Shown in pieces: positions 1-6,265 of a stretch of DNA of 7,355 bases. A program made the position numbers and the translations under genes. The DNA is taken from NCBI GenBank assembly GCA_937960755.1, contig CALGOL010000441.1, positions 1 to 7,355 of the forward strand, in the 5' to 3' direction. The stretch is from an uncultured Azospirillum sp. Lineage in GTDB: Bacteria > Pseudomonadota > Alphaproteobacteria > Azospirillales > Azospirillaceae. The notes under the pieces are model-generated. The model had not been told where the DNA came from. It worked only from the letters and a program-made list of their open reading frames with translations, and ran no database searches. Numbering within the stretch: the stretch's first letter is position 1; each line of letters opens with the position of its first letter.

Positions 1-380
1 AGCAGCGCGCGTTGGATCGGCGCGGCGCCGCGCCAGCGCGGCAACAGCGAGCCGTGGATGTTGACGCAGCCCAGCCGCGGGGCTTCGAGAATCGGCGACG
101 GCAGGATCAGGCCATAGGCCGCCACCACGGCGACGTCGGCGCCCAGCGCGGCGAACGCCGCCTGTTCTTCCGCCTTGCGCAGCGATTTCGGCGTGAAGAC
201 CGGCAAGCCGCGTTCCTCGGCGAATTTATGCACCGGAGAAAGGCGCACCTGCTGGCCGCGGCCGGCGGGACGCGGCGGCTGGCTGTAAACGCCGACCACT
301 TCGCACCCGGCGTCAATGATCGCCGCCAAGGCGGGAACGGCGAAGTCAGGCGTGCCCATGAAGATCGCGCGCAGGGCCAT
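1..380 (-). CDS. fmt: Methionyl-tRNA formyltransferase, N-terminal part (runs off left edge)
   Basis: Fmt transfers the formyl group of 10-formyl-tetrahydrofolate to methionyl-tRNA(fMet) in the cytoplasm, making the initiator tRNA. The 126 visible codons read from ATG at 380 down to the window edge and cover the start of the formyltransferase fold. The protein opens with MALRAIFMGTPDFAVPAL, typical of the family. Residues 34-45 hold the QPPRPAGRGQQV loop. Residues 104-125 hold the folate-site signature, with Asn107 and His109 (CVNIHGS) followed by LLPRWRGAAPIQRA. Asn107 and His109 correspond to catalytic residues known from the family. The C-terminal tRNA-binding domain lies outside the window. 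The start is supported by a GAGGAG ribosome site 7 bases upstream. The gene follows def by 55 bases on the same strand, a common bacterial pairing. No defect is seen. The identification is very secure. Confidence 0.97.
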   Translation of the reverse strand, partial: MALRAIFMGTPDFAVPALAAIIDAGCEVVGVYSQPPRPAGRGQQVRLSPVHKFAEERGLPVFTPKSLRKAEEQAAFAALGADVAVVAAYGLILPSPILEAPRLGCVNIHGSLLPRWRGAAPIQRAL

Positions 381-387
381 CGACCGG

Positions 388-393
388 CTCCTC
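388..393 (-). promoter_or_regulatory. Ribosome binding site of fmt
   Basis: On the minus strand this reads GAGGAG, 7 bases before the ATG at 380. It fixes the fmt start and shows that fmt has its own strong translation signal in the 55-base gap after def. I see no terminator hairpin in that gap, which agrees with def-fmt cotranscription. Confidence 0.7.
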
Positions 394-435
394 TTCTTGT
401 TTTTGTCGTTATTCGGATCGTTCGCCGACAGGGTG

Positions 436-948
436 TCAGGCGCGCTGTTTTTGCGCTTTCTGCACTTTGCGCAAAATCATGTTGCGCTTCAGCATCGACA
501 AATGGTCGACGAACAGCGTGCCTTCCAAATGGTCAAGCTCATGCTGAACGCAGGTCGCCAGCATGCCGTCGGCGTCAATTTCATGGCTGACGCCGTTTTC
601 ATCGAGATAGCGCAGCCGCACCGCTTTCGGCCGCGTCACGTCGGCGTATTGCTCCGGCACCGACAAACAGCCCTCTTCGTAAACCGAGCGCTCCGGCGAC
701 TCCCAGACGATTTCCGGATTCACCAGCTTCATCGGCCGGGGGGGCTCGCCCTTTTCATGCACGTCGATGACGACGACTCGCTCGAGCACGCCGACCTGCG
801 GCGCCGCCAGCCCGATACCGGCGGCGTCGTACATGGTCTCCAGCATGTCGTCGAGCAGCTTGCGCACCCGATCATCCACCGCCGCCACCGGCTTGGCTTG
901 TTGTTTCAACAGAGGGTGCGGGGCGACGAGAATGTTCAAAATTGCCAT
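436..948 (-). CDS. def: Peptide deformylase
   Basis: Def is a cytoplasmic metalloenzyme that removes the N-formyl group from nascent proteins and releases formate. The protein has 170 residues, the usual size for the bacterial enzyme. All three family motifs are intact: GIGLAAPQVG at 44-53, EGCLSVP at 92-98 and QHELDHLEG at 135-143. Cys94, His136 and His140 are the expected metal ligands, and Glu137 the catalytic base. The C-terminal tail (about 150-170) is basic and helical, as in type 1 deformylases. I chose ATG at 948 because the protein then begins MAILNILVAPHPLLK, which matches family N-termini. A TTG at 981 would add 11 residues (MSQLNPLAPVV), but it lies at about the expected transcription start. 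No good ribosome site precedes ATG 948. The gene is first in a def-fmt unit and is divergent from the hyf operon. Confidence 0.97.
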   Translation of the reverse strand: MAILNILVAPHPLLKQQAKPVAAVDDRVRKLLDDMLETMYDAAGIGLAAPQVGVLERVVVIDVHEKGEPPRPMKLVNPEIVWESPERSVYEEGCLSVPEQYADVTRPKAVRLRYLDENGVSHEIDADGMLATCVQHELDHLEGTLFVDHLSMLKRNMILRKVQKAQKQRA

Positions 949-987
949 GACGACCGGGGCCAGTGGGTTGAGCTGCGACAATCCGTC

Positions 988-1016
988 AATTTAGGCGCGG
1001 CCGCCGATGGAATCAA
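988..1016 (-). promoter_or_regulatory. Candidate sigma-70-type promoter for def-fmt
   Basis: On the minus strand there is TTGATT (1011-1016) as a -35 box and TAAATT (988-993) as a -10 box, separated by exactly 17 bases. Each matches the consensus at 4 of 6 positions. Transcription would begin near 981, leaving a leader of about 33 bases before the def ATG at 948. The position and spacing are good, but the match is only moderate and was found by eye. Confidence 0.4.
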
Positions 1017-1035
1017 CGCGCGCGAATCGGCGTTC

Positions 1036-1051
1036 AATTGTATTACCAATT
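1036..1051. promoter_or_regulatory. AT-rich inverted repeat in the divergent intergenic region
   Basis: The 16 bases read AATTG, six bases (TATTAC), then CAATT, which is a perfect 5-base dyad. It stands in an AT-rich island (about 1033-1057) of otherwise GC-rich DNA, about 70-80 bases upstream of the likely hyfB start and behind the def promoter. The ATTG-N6-CAAT form could be an operator for a dimeric regulator, but no regulator family can be named from it. A dyad this short can occur by chance. Confidence 0.25.
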
Positions 1052-1121
1052 CTTTCCGCTTGCGTTCTCACCCGCAAACAACCTTACTATCCGGCATGCC
1101 ATTCCATTCGGTTCGTTGCCC

Positions 1122-3179
1122 GTGTTCGCGCCCCTGACAATCATCGCCCTGATGCTGGCGGCGGCCGCGCTCGCCGTCGCGTTTTCGCGACGCCCCGCCG
1201 CCGACGCCGTCGCGTACGGCGCCGTCGGCGTCCTTAGCGTCTTGCTGGCGCTGTGGGCCCTGGTCCGGCTCGCGTCGGGCGCCGCAGACATCTCGGTCGT
1301 GCTGCCCATCGGTCTGCCATGGCTGGGGGCGCATTTCGCCGTCGACGGGCTGTCGGCCTTCTTCTTGCTGGTGGTCAACCTCGCCACCGCCGCCGCCGCG
1401 CTGTTCGGCTGGGGTTATGTCCGCGCCCACGCGGCGCACGGCCACGCCGGAGACGCCCCGGCGGAGAGACCTCCGGCGGAAGGACCTGTCGCGCCCTTGT
1501 TCCCCGCCTTCGTCGCCGGCATGAATCTTGTGCTGATCGCCGCCGACGCCTTCGTCTTTTTAGTGGGCTGGGAGTTCATGTCGCTGGCGTCTTGGCTCTT
1601 GGTGCTGTCCACGCACCGCGAGCCGGCGACACAGCGCGCCGCGCGGGTTTACCTCATCATGGCGAGCTTCGGCACGCTGGCCCTGCTGCTGGCTTTTGGC
1701 CTGCTGGCGGGGTCGGACGGCGCCTACGCCTTTGAATCCATTCGCAACAGCCAGCCGGGCGCGGTGGCCATGACGCTGGCGGTTTTGCTGACGATCATGG
1801 GCGCCGGGTCCAAGGCCGGCGTGGTTCCGTTGCATGTTTGGCTGCCGCTGGCCCATCCGGCGGCGCCGTCGCATGTTTCGGCGCTAATGTCCGGCGTTAT
1901 GACCAAGGTGGCGATTTACGCCATCGTCCGCGTGCTGTTCGACCTGCTGCCCGAACCGCAATGGTGGTGGGGCGGCCTGCTGCTGGCGCTGGGCGCTTTG
2001 ACCGCCGTGCTTGGCGTGCTCTACGCGCTGATGCAGGACGACATGAAGACCCTGCTGGCCTATTCGACGGTGGAGAACATCGGCGCCATCATCATTGCGC
2101 TGGGTTTGGCGCTGGTGTTCAAGGCCAGCCACACGCCGGTGATCGCCGCCTTGGCGATGGCGGCGGCGCTGCTGCACGTGCTGAATCACAGCCTGTTTAA
2201 AAGCCTGATGTTCTTCGTGGCGGGCGGCGTGCTGTCGGCGACCGGCGTCCGCGATCTCGGCCGGTTGGGCGGGCTGATCCACGTCATGCCGCTGACCGCC
2301 TTCCTGGCGCTGGTGGGCTCGGCGGCCATCGCCGCCCTGCCGCCGCTCAACGGCTTCGTCGGCGAATGGCTGCTGTTTCAGGCGATTCTCAATGCGCCGG
2401 CGCTGCCGCAATGGGTGCTGAAGATCGGCATCGCCGTGGTCGGCGCGCTGCTGGCCTTGTCGACGGCGCTCGCCGCCGCGTGTTTTGTGCGTTTTTACGG
2501 CATGGCGTTCCTCGGCCGTCCGCGCGGGCCGGAGGCGGTGAAGGCGCATGACGTCAATCGGCCGATGCTGCTCGGCATGGCGATTCCGGCGGCCTTGTCG
2601 GTGGCCATCGGCGTGCTGCCCACCCCGGTGATCCGGCTGTTCGAGCCGGCGCTGCTCGCCACCGTCGAAGCCGGGGCCTTCGACGACCGCAATTATCAGC
2701 CGTGGTTCTGGCTCGCCCCCACTTCGGCCATCGGCAATTCCTACAGCGGTCTTATCATGGTGGCGGCCATCGCCGGCCTGTCGGCGCTGCTGGCCTGGGT
2801 CATTCACCGCTACGCCTCGCGCGGCGTGCGGCGCGGCATCCCGTGGGGCTGCGGTTTCACCGGCGGCGATCCCATGGCGCGCAGCCAATACACGCCGTCC
2901 AGCTTCTCTCAGCCGCTGCGCCGGGTGTTCGGCTCGGTCGCTTTCAGCGCGCGGGACGAAGTGGACATGCCGCAACCCGGCGAAACCAGGGCGGCGAACT
3001 TCCGCGTCCACCTTGACGATCCCGCTTGGCGCCTGCTGTTCACGCCCATCGTCAAGCTGACCGAACGTTGGGCCAACGCCGTCAACCGCTTGCAGTTCCT
3101 GACCATTCGCCGGCACCTGTCGCTGATGTTCTTCGCGCTGGTGGCGCTTCTGGCGGTGGTGGCGCTGCTGCAACGATGA
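1122..3179 (+). CDS. hyfB: Hydrogenase-4 subunit B-like, proton-conducting antiporter-type membrane protein
   Basis: HyfB is an integral membrane subunit of hydrogenase-4/formate hydrogenlyase-type complexes and is homologous to the NuoL/M/N ion-pump subunits of complex I. Numbered from GTG 1122 (685 residues; E. coli HyfB has about 670), the antiporter core keeps its charged residues: Glu151 in GWEFMSLASW, Lys231 in GSKAGVVPLHVWLP, Lys262 in MSGVMTKVAIY, Lys309 in DDMKTLLAYST, and the HVLNHSLFKSLMF helix at 352-363. A HyfB-type tail follows WGCGFTGGDP (from 575), with SQYTPSSFSQPL and a final membrane helix. The start is uncertain. TTG 1038, TTG 1116, GTG 1122 and ATG 1152 are in frame and none has a clear ribosome site. 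GTG 1122 or TTG 1116 keeps the first helix whole, whereas ATG 1152 would halve it. It is the first gene of the operon, 10 bases before hyfC. Confidence 0.9.
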   Translation: MFAPLTIIALMLAAAALAVAFSRRPAADAVAYGAVGVLSVLLALWALVRLASGAADISVVLPIGLPWLGAHFAVDGLSAFFLLVVNLATAAAALFGWGYVRAHAAHGHAGDAPAERPPAEGPVAPLFPAFVAGMNLVLIAADAFVFLVGWEFMSLASWLLVLSTHREPATQRAARVYLIMASFGTLALLLAFGLLAGSDGAYAFESIRNSQPGAVAMTLAVLLTIMGAGSKAGVVPLHVWLPLAHPAAPSHVSALMSGVMTKVAIYAIVRVLFDLLPEPQWWWGGLLLALGALTAVLGVLYALMQDDMKTLLAYSTVENIGAIIIALGLALVFKASHTPVIAALAMAAALLHVLNHSLFKSLMFFVAGGVLSATGVRDLGRLGGLIHVMPLTAFLALVGSAAIAALPPLNGFVGEWLLFQAILNAPALPQWVLKIGIAVVGALLALSTALAAACFVRFYGMAFLGRPRGPEAVKAHDVNRPMLLGMAIPAALSVAIGVLPTPVIRLFEPALLATVEAGAFDDRNYQPWFWLAPTSAIGNSYSGLIMVAAIAGLSALLAWVIHRYASRGVRRGIPWGCGFTGGDPMARSQYTPSSFSQPLRRVFGSVAFSARDEVDMPQPGETRAANFRVHLDDPAWRLLFTPIVKLTERWANAVNRLQFLTIRRHLSLMFFALVALLAVVALLQR
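1456..1487 (+). repeat. Imperfect 15-base direct repeat inside hyfB
   Basis: Two adjacent copies with a 15-base period (ccccggcggagagacct and ctccggcggaaggacct, overlapping by two bases) encode PAERP-PAEGP in frame. They lie in a hydrophilic Ala/His/Pro-rich loop (about 1423-1497) between early membrane helices of HyfB. The repeat looks like a small slippage expansion of a tolerant loop rather than a functional site. Confidence 0.5.
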
Positions 3180-3189
3180 GGGATCGGCC

Positions 3190-4146
3190 ATGACCTTCGC
3201 CACCGCCGTCTTGCTGCAACTGGTGCAATTGCTGGTGATGCTGGCGGTCGCCCCGTTGCTGATCGGCTGGATTCGCTGGGTGAAGTCGCGGCTGGTGGGA
3301 CGGCGCGGCGCGTCGCCGCTTCAGCCTTGGCGCGACATTTTGCGGCTGCTGCGCAAGGAGCCGGTGCTGGCCCATCAAGCCTCGCCTTTGTTCCGCGCCT
3401 CGCCTTACCTGATTTTCACCGCAATCTGGTTCGCCGCGGCGCTGGTGCCCGCCTTTTCCACCGATCTGGCGCTCGCCCCCACCGCCGACCTGATCGCGCT
3501 GATCGGCTTTCTGGCGTCGGCGCGCTTCTTTTTGGCTTTAGCCGGCATGGACGTCGGCACCAGCTTCGGCGGTTTAGGCTCGTCGCGGGAAATGCTGATC
3601 GCCGCCTTGGCGGAACCCGCCATGCTGATGGTGGTGTTTTCCGTCGCCATCCTGTTCCGCACCACCTCGCTGGCGGAAATCGCCGCGCAAATCCTTAGCC
3701 ATCCGGTGGGCTTGCGCATCTCGCTCGCCTTGGCGCTGATCTCGCTGCTGATGGTGGCGATAGCCGAAAACGCCCGCATTCCGGTGGACAACCCGGCCAC
3801 GCATCTTGAGCTGACCATGGTGCATGAAGCCATGGTGCTGGAGTACTCCGGCCGCCATCTGGCGCTGATTGAAGCGGCGTCGCACGTCAAGCTGACGCTT
3901 TACGTCGGCCTGATCGCTTGCGTCTTCTTTCCCTGGGGCATGGCGACGCCGGGTCAGGGTTTCGCCGCCGGACTATGGGGCCTGCTGACCTTCGGCTTCA
4001 AGCTGGTGGCGGCGGGAACGTTGCTGGCGCTGTTTGAAACTTCCATCGCCAAGATGCGGGTGTTCCGCTACGGCGAGTTCCTTGGCGGCGCGCTGCTGCT
4101 CAGCCTGCTGGGCGCCATCTTCCTTTACGTGTCGCGCGGAGTGTGA
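3190..4146 (+). CDS. hyfC: Hydrogenase-4 subunit C-like, NuoH/HycD-family membrane protein
   Basis: This is the NuoH (complex I subunit 1) homologue of the HyfC/HycD type. It connects the peripheral electron-transfer arm to the membrane ion-translocating subunits. The protein has 318 residues, close to E. coli HyfC and HycD, with about eight hydrophobic helices. The family loop GRRGASPLQPWRDILRLLRKEP is at 37-58. The second signature begins at Glu193 (AENARIPVDNPATH) and continues to LEYSGRHLALIE at about 217-228. It retains Asp200, His205, Glu207, His212, Glu213 and Glu218, the acidic cluster that in NuoH lines the quinone/E-channel side. The ATG at 3190 has a GAGGGA site 6 bases upstream that overlaps the hyfB stop codon. 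The next gene, hyfE, begins 4 bases after the stop. No truncation or unusual composition is visible. Confidence 0.93.
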   Translation: MTFATAVLLQLVQLLVMLAVAPLLIGWIRWVKSRLVGRRGASPLQPWRDILRLLRKEPVLAHQASPLFRASPYLIFTAIWFAAALVPAFSTDLALAPTADLIALIGFLASARFFLALAGMDVGTSFGGLGSSREMLIAALAEPAMLMVVFSVAILFRTTSLAEIAAQILSHPVGLRISLALALISLLMVAIAENARIPVDNPATHLELTMVHEAMVLEYSGRHLALIEAASHVKLTLYVGLIACVFFPWGMATPGQGFAAGLWGLLTFGFKLVAAGTLLALFETSIAKMRVFRYGEFLGGALLLSLLGAIFLYVSRGV

Positions 4147-4150
4147 GCCG

Positions 4151-4813
4151 ATGAGCGATTTCGCCTACGACGCCTCCCACCTTTTGGGCGCCATCGTGCT
4201 CTTGATGAGCTTCGCGCTGTTGTATCAGAATCGGCTGTTCTCGCTGCTGCACGTCTATTCCGCCCAAGCGCTGACCCTGGCGGCGGCGGCGGCGTGGAAA
4301 GGCTACGCCCACGACGAAACCCATCTATACGTCACCGCCGGGCTAACCTTGATCTTGAAGGCGATCATCATCCCCATCGCCCTGCACCGCATCGTCGTCA
4401 AGCTGGACATTCACCGCGCGGTGGAGCCGGCGATGTCGATCGGCGCCACCATGATCGCCGGGGTGTCGCTGGTCACCTTGTCGATCCTGCTGGTGCTGCC
4501 GGTGACGGCCGAGGCTTCGGCGCTGACCCGCGAGGACATGGCTTTGTCGCTGTCGGTGGTGCTGCTGGGCCTGTTGATGATGATTTCCCGCCGCAACGCG
4601 GTCAGTCAGGTGGTGGGCTTCATGTCGATTGAAAACGGCCTGATCCTGGCGGCGGTCGGGGTGGCCGGCATGCCGTTGATCGTTGAAATGTCGGTGGCGT
4701 TTTCTGTCATGGTGGCGTTCATCATCTTCGGCATCTTCTTGTTCGACATCCGCGAGCGCTTTGACAGCCTCGACATCCAAAAGATTGAGCAGTACCGGGG
4801 GGAACAGGAATGA
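4151..4813 (+). CDS. hyfE: Hydrogenase-4 subunit E-like membrane protein (NuoK-like region)
   Basis: HyfE is a membrane subunit of hydrogenase-4-type complexes. Its C-terminal part resembles NuoK and helps carry protons between NuoH and the antiporter-like subunits. The protein has 220 residues (E. coli HyfE has about 216), with six to seven hydrophobic helices. The NuoK-like part includes SQVVGFMSIENGLIL at 152-166, with Glu161, and the following helix has Glu179 (PLIVEMSVAF). These match the buried glutamates expected of the family. Asp199-Ile200-Arg201 closes the last helix in a typical FDIRERFDSLDI tail. The reading frame is open from 4034, but the true start is ATG 4151, 4 bases after the hyfC stop and 9 bases after a GGAG at 4138-4141. 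Its stop overlaps the hyfF start (ATGA), implying coupled translation. In E. coli hyfD sits between hyfC and hyfE; it is missing here. Confidence 0.92.
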   Translation: MSDFAYDASHLLGAIVLLMSFALLYQNRLFSLLHVYSAQALTLAAAAAWKGYAHDETHLYVTAGLTLILKAIIIPIALHRIVVKLDIHRAVEPAMSIGATMIAGVSLVTLSILLVLPVTAEASALTREDMALSLSVVLLGLLMMISRRNAVSQVVGFMSIENGLILAAVGVAGMPLIVEMSVAFSVMVAFIIFGIFLFDIRERFDSLDIQKIEQYRGEQE

Positions 4814-6249
4814 CCCTGGTCGCCGCTATCGTTTTGTCGCCGCTGCTGGCGGCGTTCCTCCTGGCGTTCACCCCCGGCTTGAAGCGGGCCGCCGCATTGA
4901 ACATCGCGGCGTCGAGCGCGCATTTCTTGCTGGCGCTGACGCTGCTGTGGGCGCCGCACCAGTCCACCGCGCTGTTCCTGCTCGACGGCTTCAACATTTA
5001 CCTCATCATCCTCACCACCTTCGTGGCGTTGACCACATCGGTGTTTTCCGCCGGCTACATCGCGACCGAAGTGAAAGAGGGCAAGCTCAACCCGCTGAAT
5101 TTACGCTTTTATCACGCCATGTATCAGGCGTTCCTGTTCACCATGCTGCTGGCCCTTTCCACCAACAATCTGGGGGTGATGTGGGTGGCGGTGGAAGGGG
5201 CGACTTTGACCACGGTGCTGATGGTCAGCCTCTATCGCACGCCCGCCGCCATCGAGGCGGCGTGGAAGTATTTCATCCTGTGCGGCGTCGGCATCGCGTT
5301 GGCGCTGTTCGGCACAATTTTGATGTATATGGCCGCCCAGCCGATTATGGGGCCGGGCATGGCGGCGATGACCTGGACCGACCTGTTGGGCCACGTCCCG
5401 CGCATCAACGCCGGCATTCTCAACCTCGCCTTCGTCTTCCTGCTGGTGGGCTACGGCACCAAGGTGGGCTTGGCGCCGCTGCACGCTTGGTTGCCCGACG
5501 CCCACGCCGAAGGCCCGACGCCGATTTCCGCCGTGCTGTCCGGCTTGCTGCTCAACGTGGCGCTTTACGCCGTGCTGCGCTTTAAAATGCTGCTGGCGGC
5601 GCACGACGAAGCGCTGGCGCCGGGGCCGCTGATGATCTTCATGGGCTTGGCGACGCTGGCGCTGGCCGGGATCATGCTGTACCGCCGCCGCGACGTGAAG
5701 CGCTTCTTCGCCTATTCCTCCATCGAGCATATGGGGCTCATCACTTTCGCCTTCGGCATGGGCGGCCCGCTGGCCAATTTCGCCGGCCTGCTGCACATGA
5801 CGATGCACAGCCTGACCAAATCGGCGATTTTTTACGCGGTGGGTCATGCGGTGCAGGCGCGCGGCTCGCAGCAAATCGCCGACATTCGCGGCCTGACCGT
5901 CAGCCATCCCGCCCTCGGTTGGGGGCTGCTGTTGGGCGTCGTGGCGATTTCCGGCCTGCCGCCGTTCGGCGTGTTCATGAGCGAGTTTTTGCTGGTGACG
6001 TCCACCTTCGCCCGGACGCCCTGGTTGGCTGTGCCGTTGACCGTGGGCTTGTTGGTGGCGTTTTCGGCGCTCATCATGCGGGCGCAACAAATGTGTTTCG
6101 GCGCCCCCAGCATGCCGCAAGGCCGTCCGCTCAGCGGCGCCCTGGTTCCGCTGTACGCCCATCTGGCGCTGGTGCTGCTGGCTGGTTTGTGGTTGCCGGA
6201 GCCTTTGGTGGCGTGGTTCCGCTCGGTGGCGGCGTTGCTGGGCGGCTAA
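4810..6249 (+). CDS. hyfF: Hydrogenase-4 subunit F-like, antiporter-type membrane protein
   Basis: HyfF is the second NuoL/M/N (Mrp antiporter)-type subunit of the complex and probably moves protons or sodium ions across the inner membrane. It has 479 residues; E. coli HyfF is longer (about 526), but the fold looks complete with about 13-14 helices. Key residues are Glu129 in the fifth-helix motif WVAVEGATLTT, Lys153 in AAWKYF, Lys218 in GTKVGLAPLHAWLPDAHAEG (216-235), His329, His333 and Lys337 in LLHMTMHSLTKSA, and Glu392 in GLPPFGVFMSE. The position equivalent to the TM8 lysine (TK in HyfB) is Leu248-Asn249 (GLLLNVALY), probably a trait of the HyfF branch. The start ATG overlaps the hyfE stop by 4 bases and follows a G-rich site at 4797-4803. 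The next gene, hyfG, starts 16 bases downstream. Function as a pump is inferred from homology. Confidence 0.92.
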   Translation: MTLVAAIVLSPLLAAFLLAFTPGLKRAAALNIAASSAHFLLALTLLWAPHQSTALFLLDGFNIYLIILTTFVALTTSVFSAGYIATEVKEGKLNPLNLRFYHAMYQAFLFTMLLALSTNNLGVMWVAVEGATLTTVLMVSLYRTPAAIEAAWKYFILCGVGIALALFGTILMYMAAQPIMGPGMAAMTWTDLLGHVPRINAGILNLAFVFLLVGYGTKVGLAPLHAWLPDAHAEGPTPISAVLSGLLLNVALYAVLRFKMLLAAHDEALAPGPLMIFMGLATLALAGIMLYRRRDVKRFFAYSSIEHMGLITFAFGMGGPLANFAGLLHMTMHSLTKSAIFYAVGHAVQARGSQQIADIRGLTVSHPALGWGLLLGVVAISGLPPFGVFMSEFLLVTSTFARTPWLAVPLTVGLLVAFSALIMRAQQMCFGAPSMPQGRPLSGALVPLYAHLALVLLAGLWLPEPLVAWFRSVAALLGG

Positions 6250-6254
6250 GGAGG
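6248..6254 (+). promoter_or_regulatory. Strong ribosome binding site of hyfG
   Basis: AAGGAGG, a near-perfect Shine-Dalgarno sequence, overlaps the TAA stop of hyfF and sits 11 bases before the hyfG ATG at 6266. It is the strongest such signal in the operon and suggests efficient or coupled translation of the large cytoplasmic subunit. Confidence 0.7.
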
Positions 6255-6265
6255 CGAAACGGGCC

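Noticed and set aside
381..435. Possible terminator between def and fmt
   Set aside because: No GC-rich hairpin followed by a T-run was seen on the minus strand in this 55-base gap; it mainly holds the fmt ribosome site.
12..590. Plus-strand open frame (192 codons) across fmt and def
   Set aside because: It is antisense to both fmt and def, and its composition is that of a shadow frame.
316..1137. Plus-strand open frame (273 codons) across def and the intergenic gap
   Set aside because: It is antisense to the intact, motif-complete deformylase gene and has no domain of its own.
1884..3203. Long minus-strand open frame (439 codons) opposite hyfB
   Set aside because: It is very rich in Gln, Arg, His and Ala with no family motif, and lies antisense to the clearly recognisable HyfB frame. 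This is the usual shadow frame of GC-rich coding DNA.
4034..4150. Upstream extension of hyfE by 39 codons
   Set aside because: The extension overlaps the end of hyfC and encodes a Cys/Ser/Arg-rich stretch unlike HyfE N-termini. ATG 4151 has a suitable ribosome site and a matching N-terminus.
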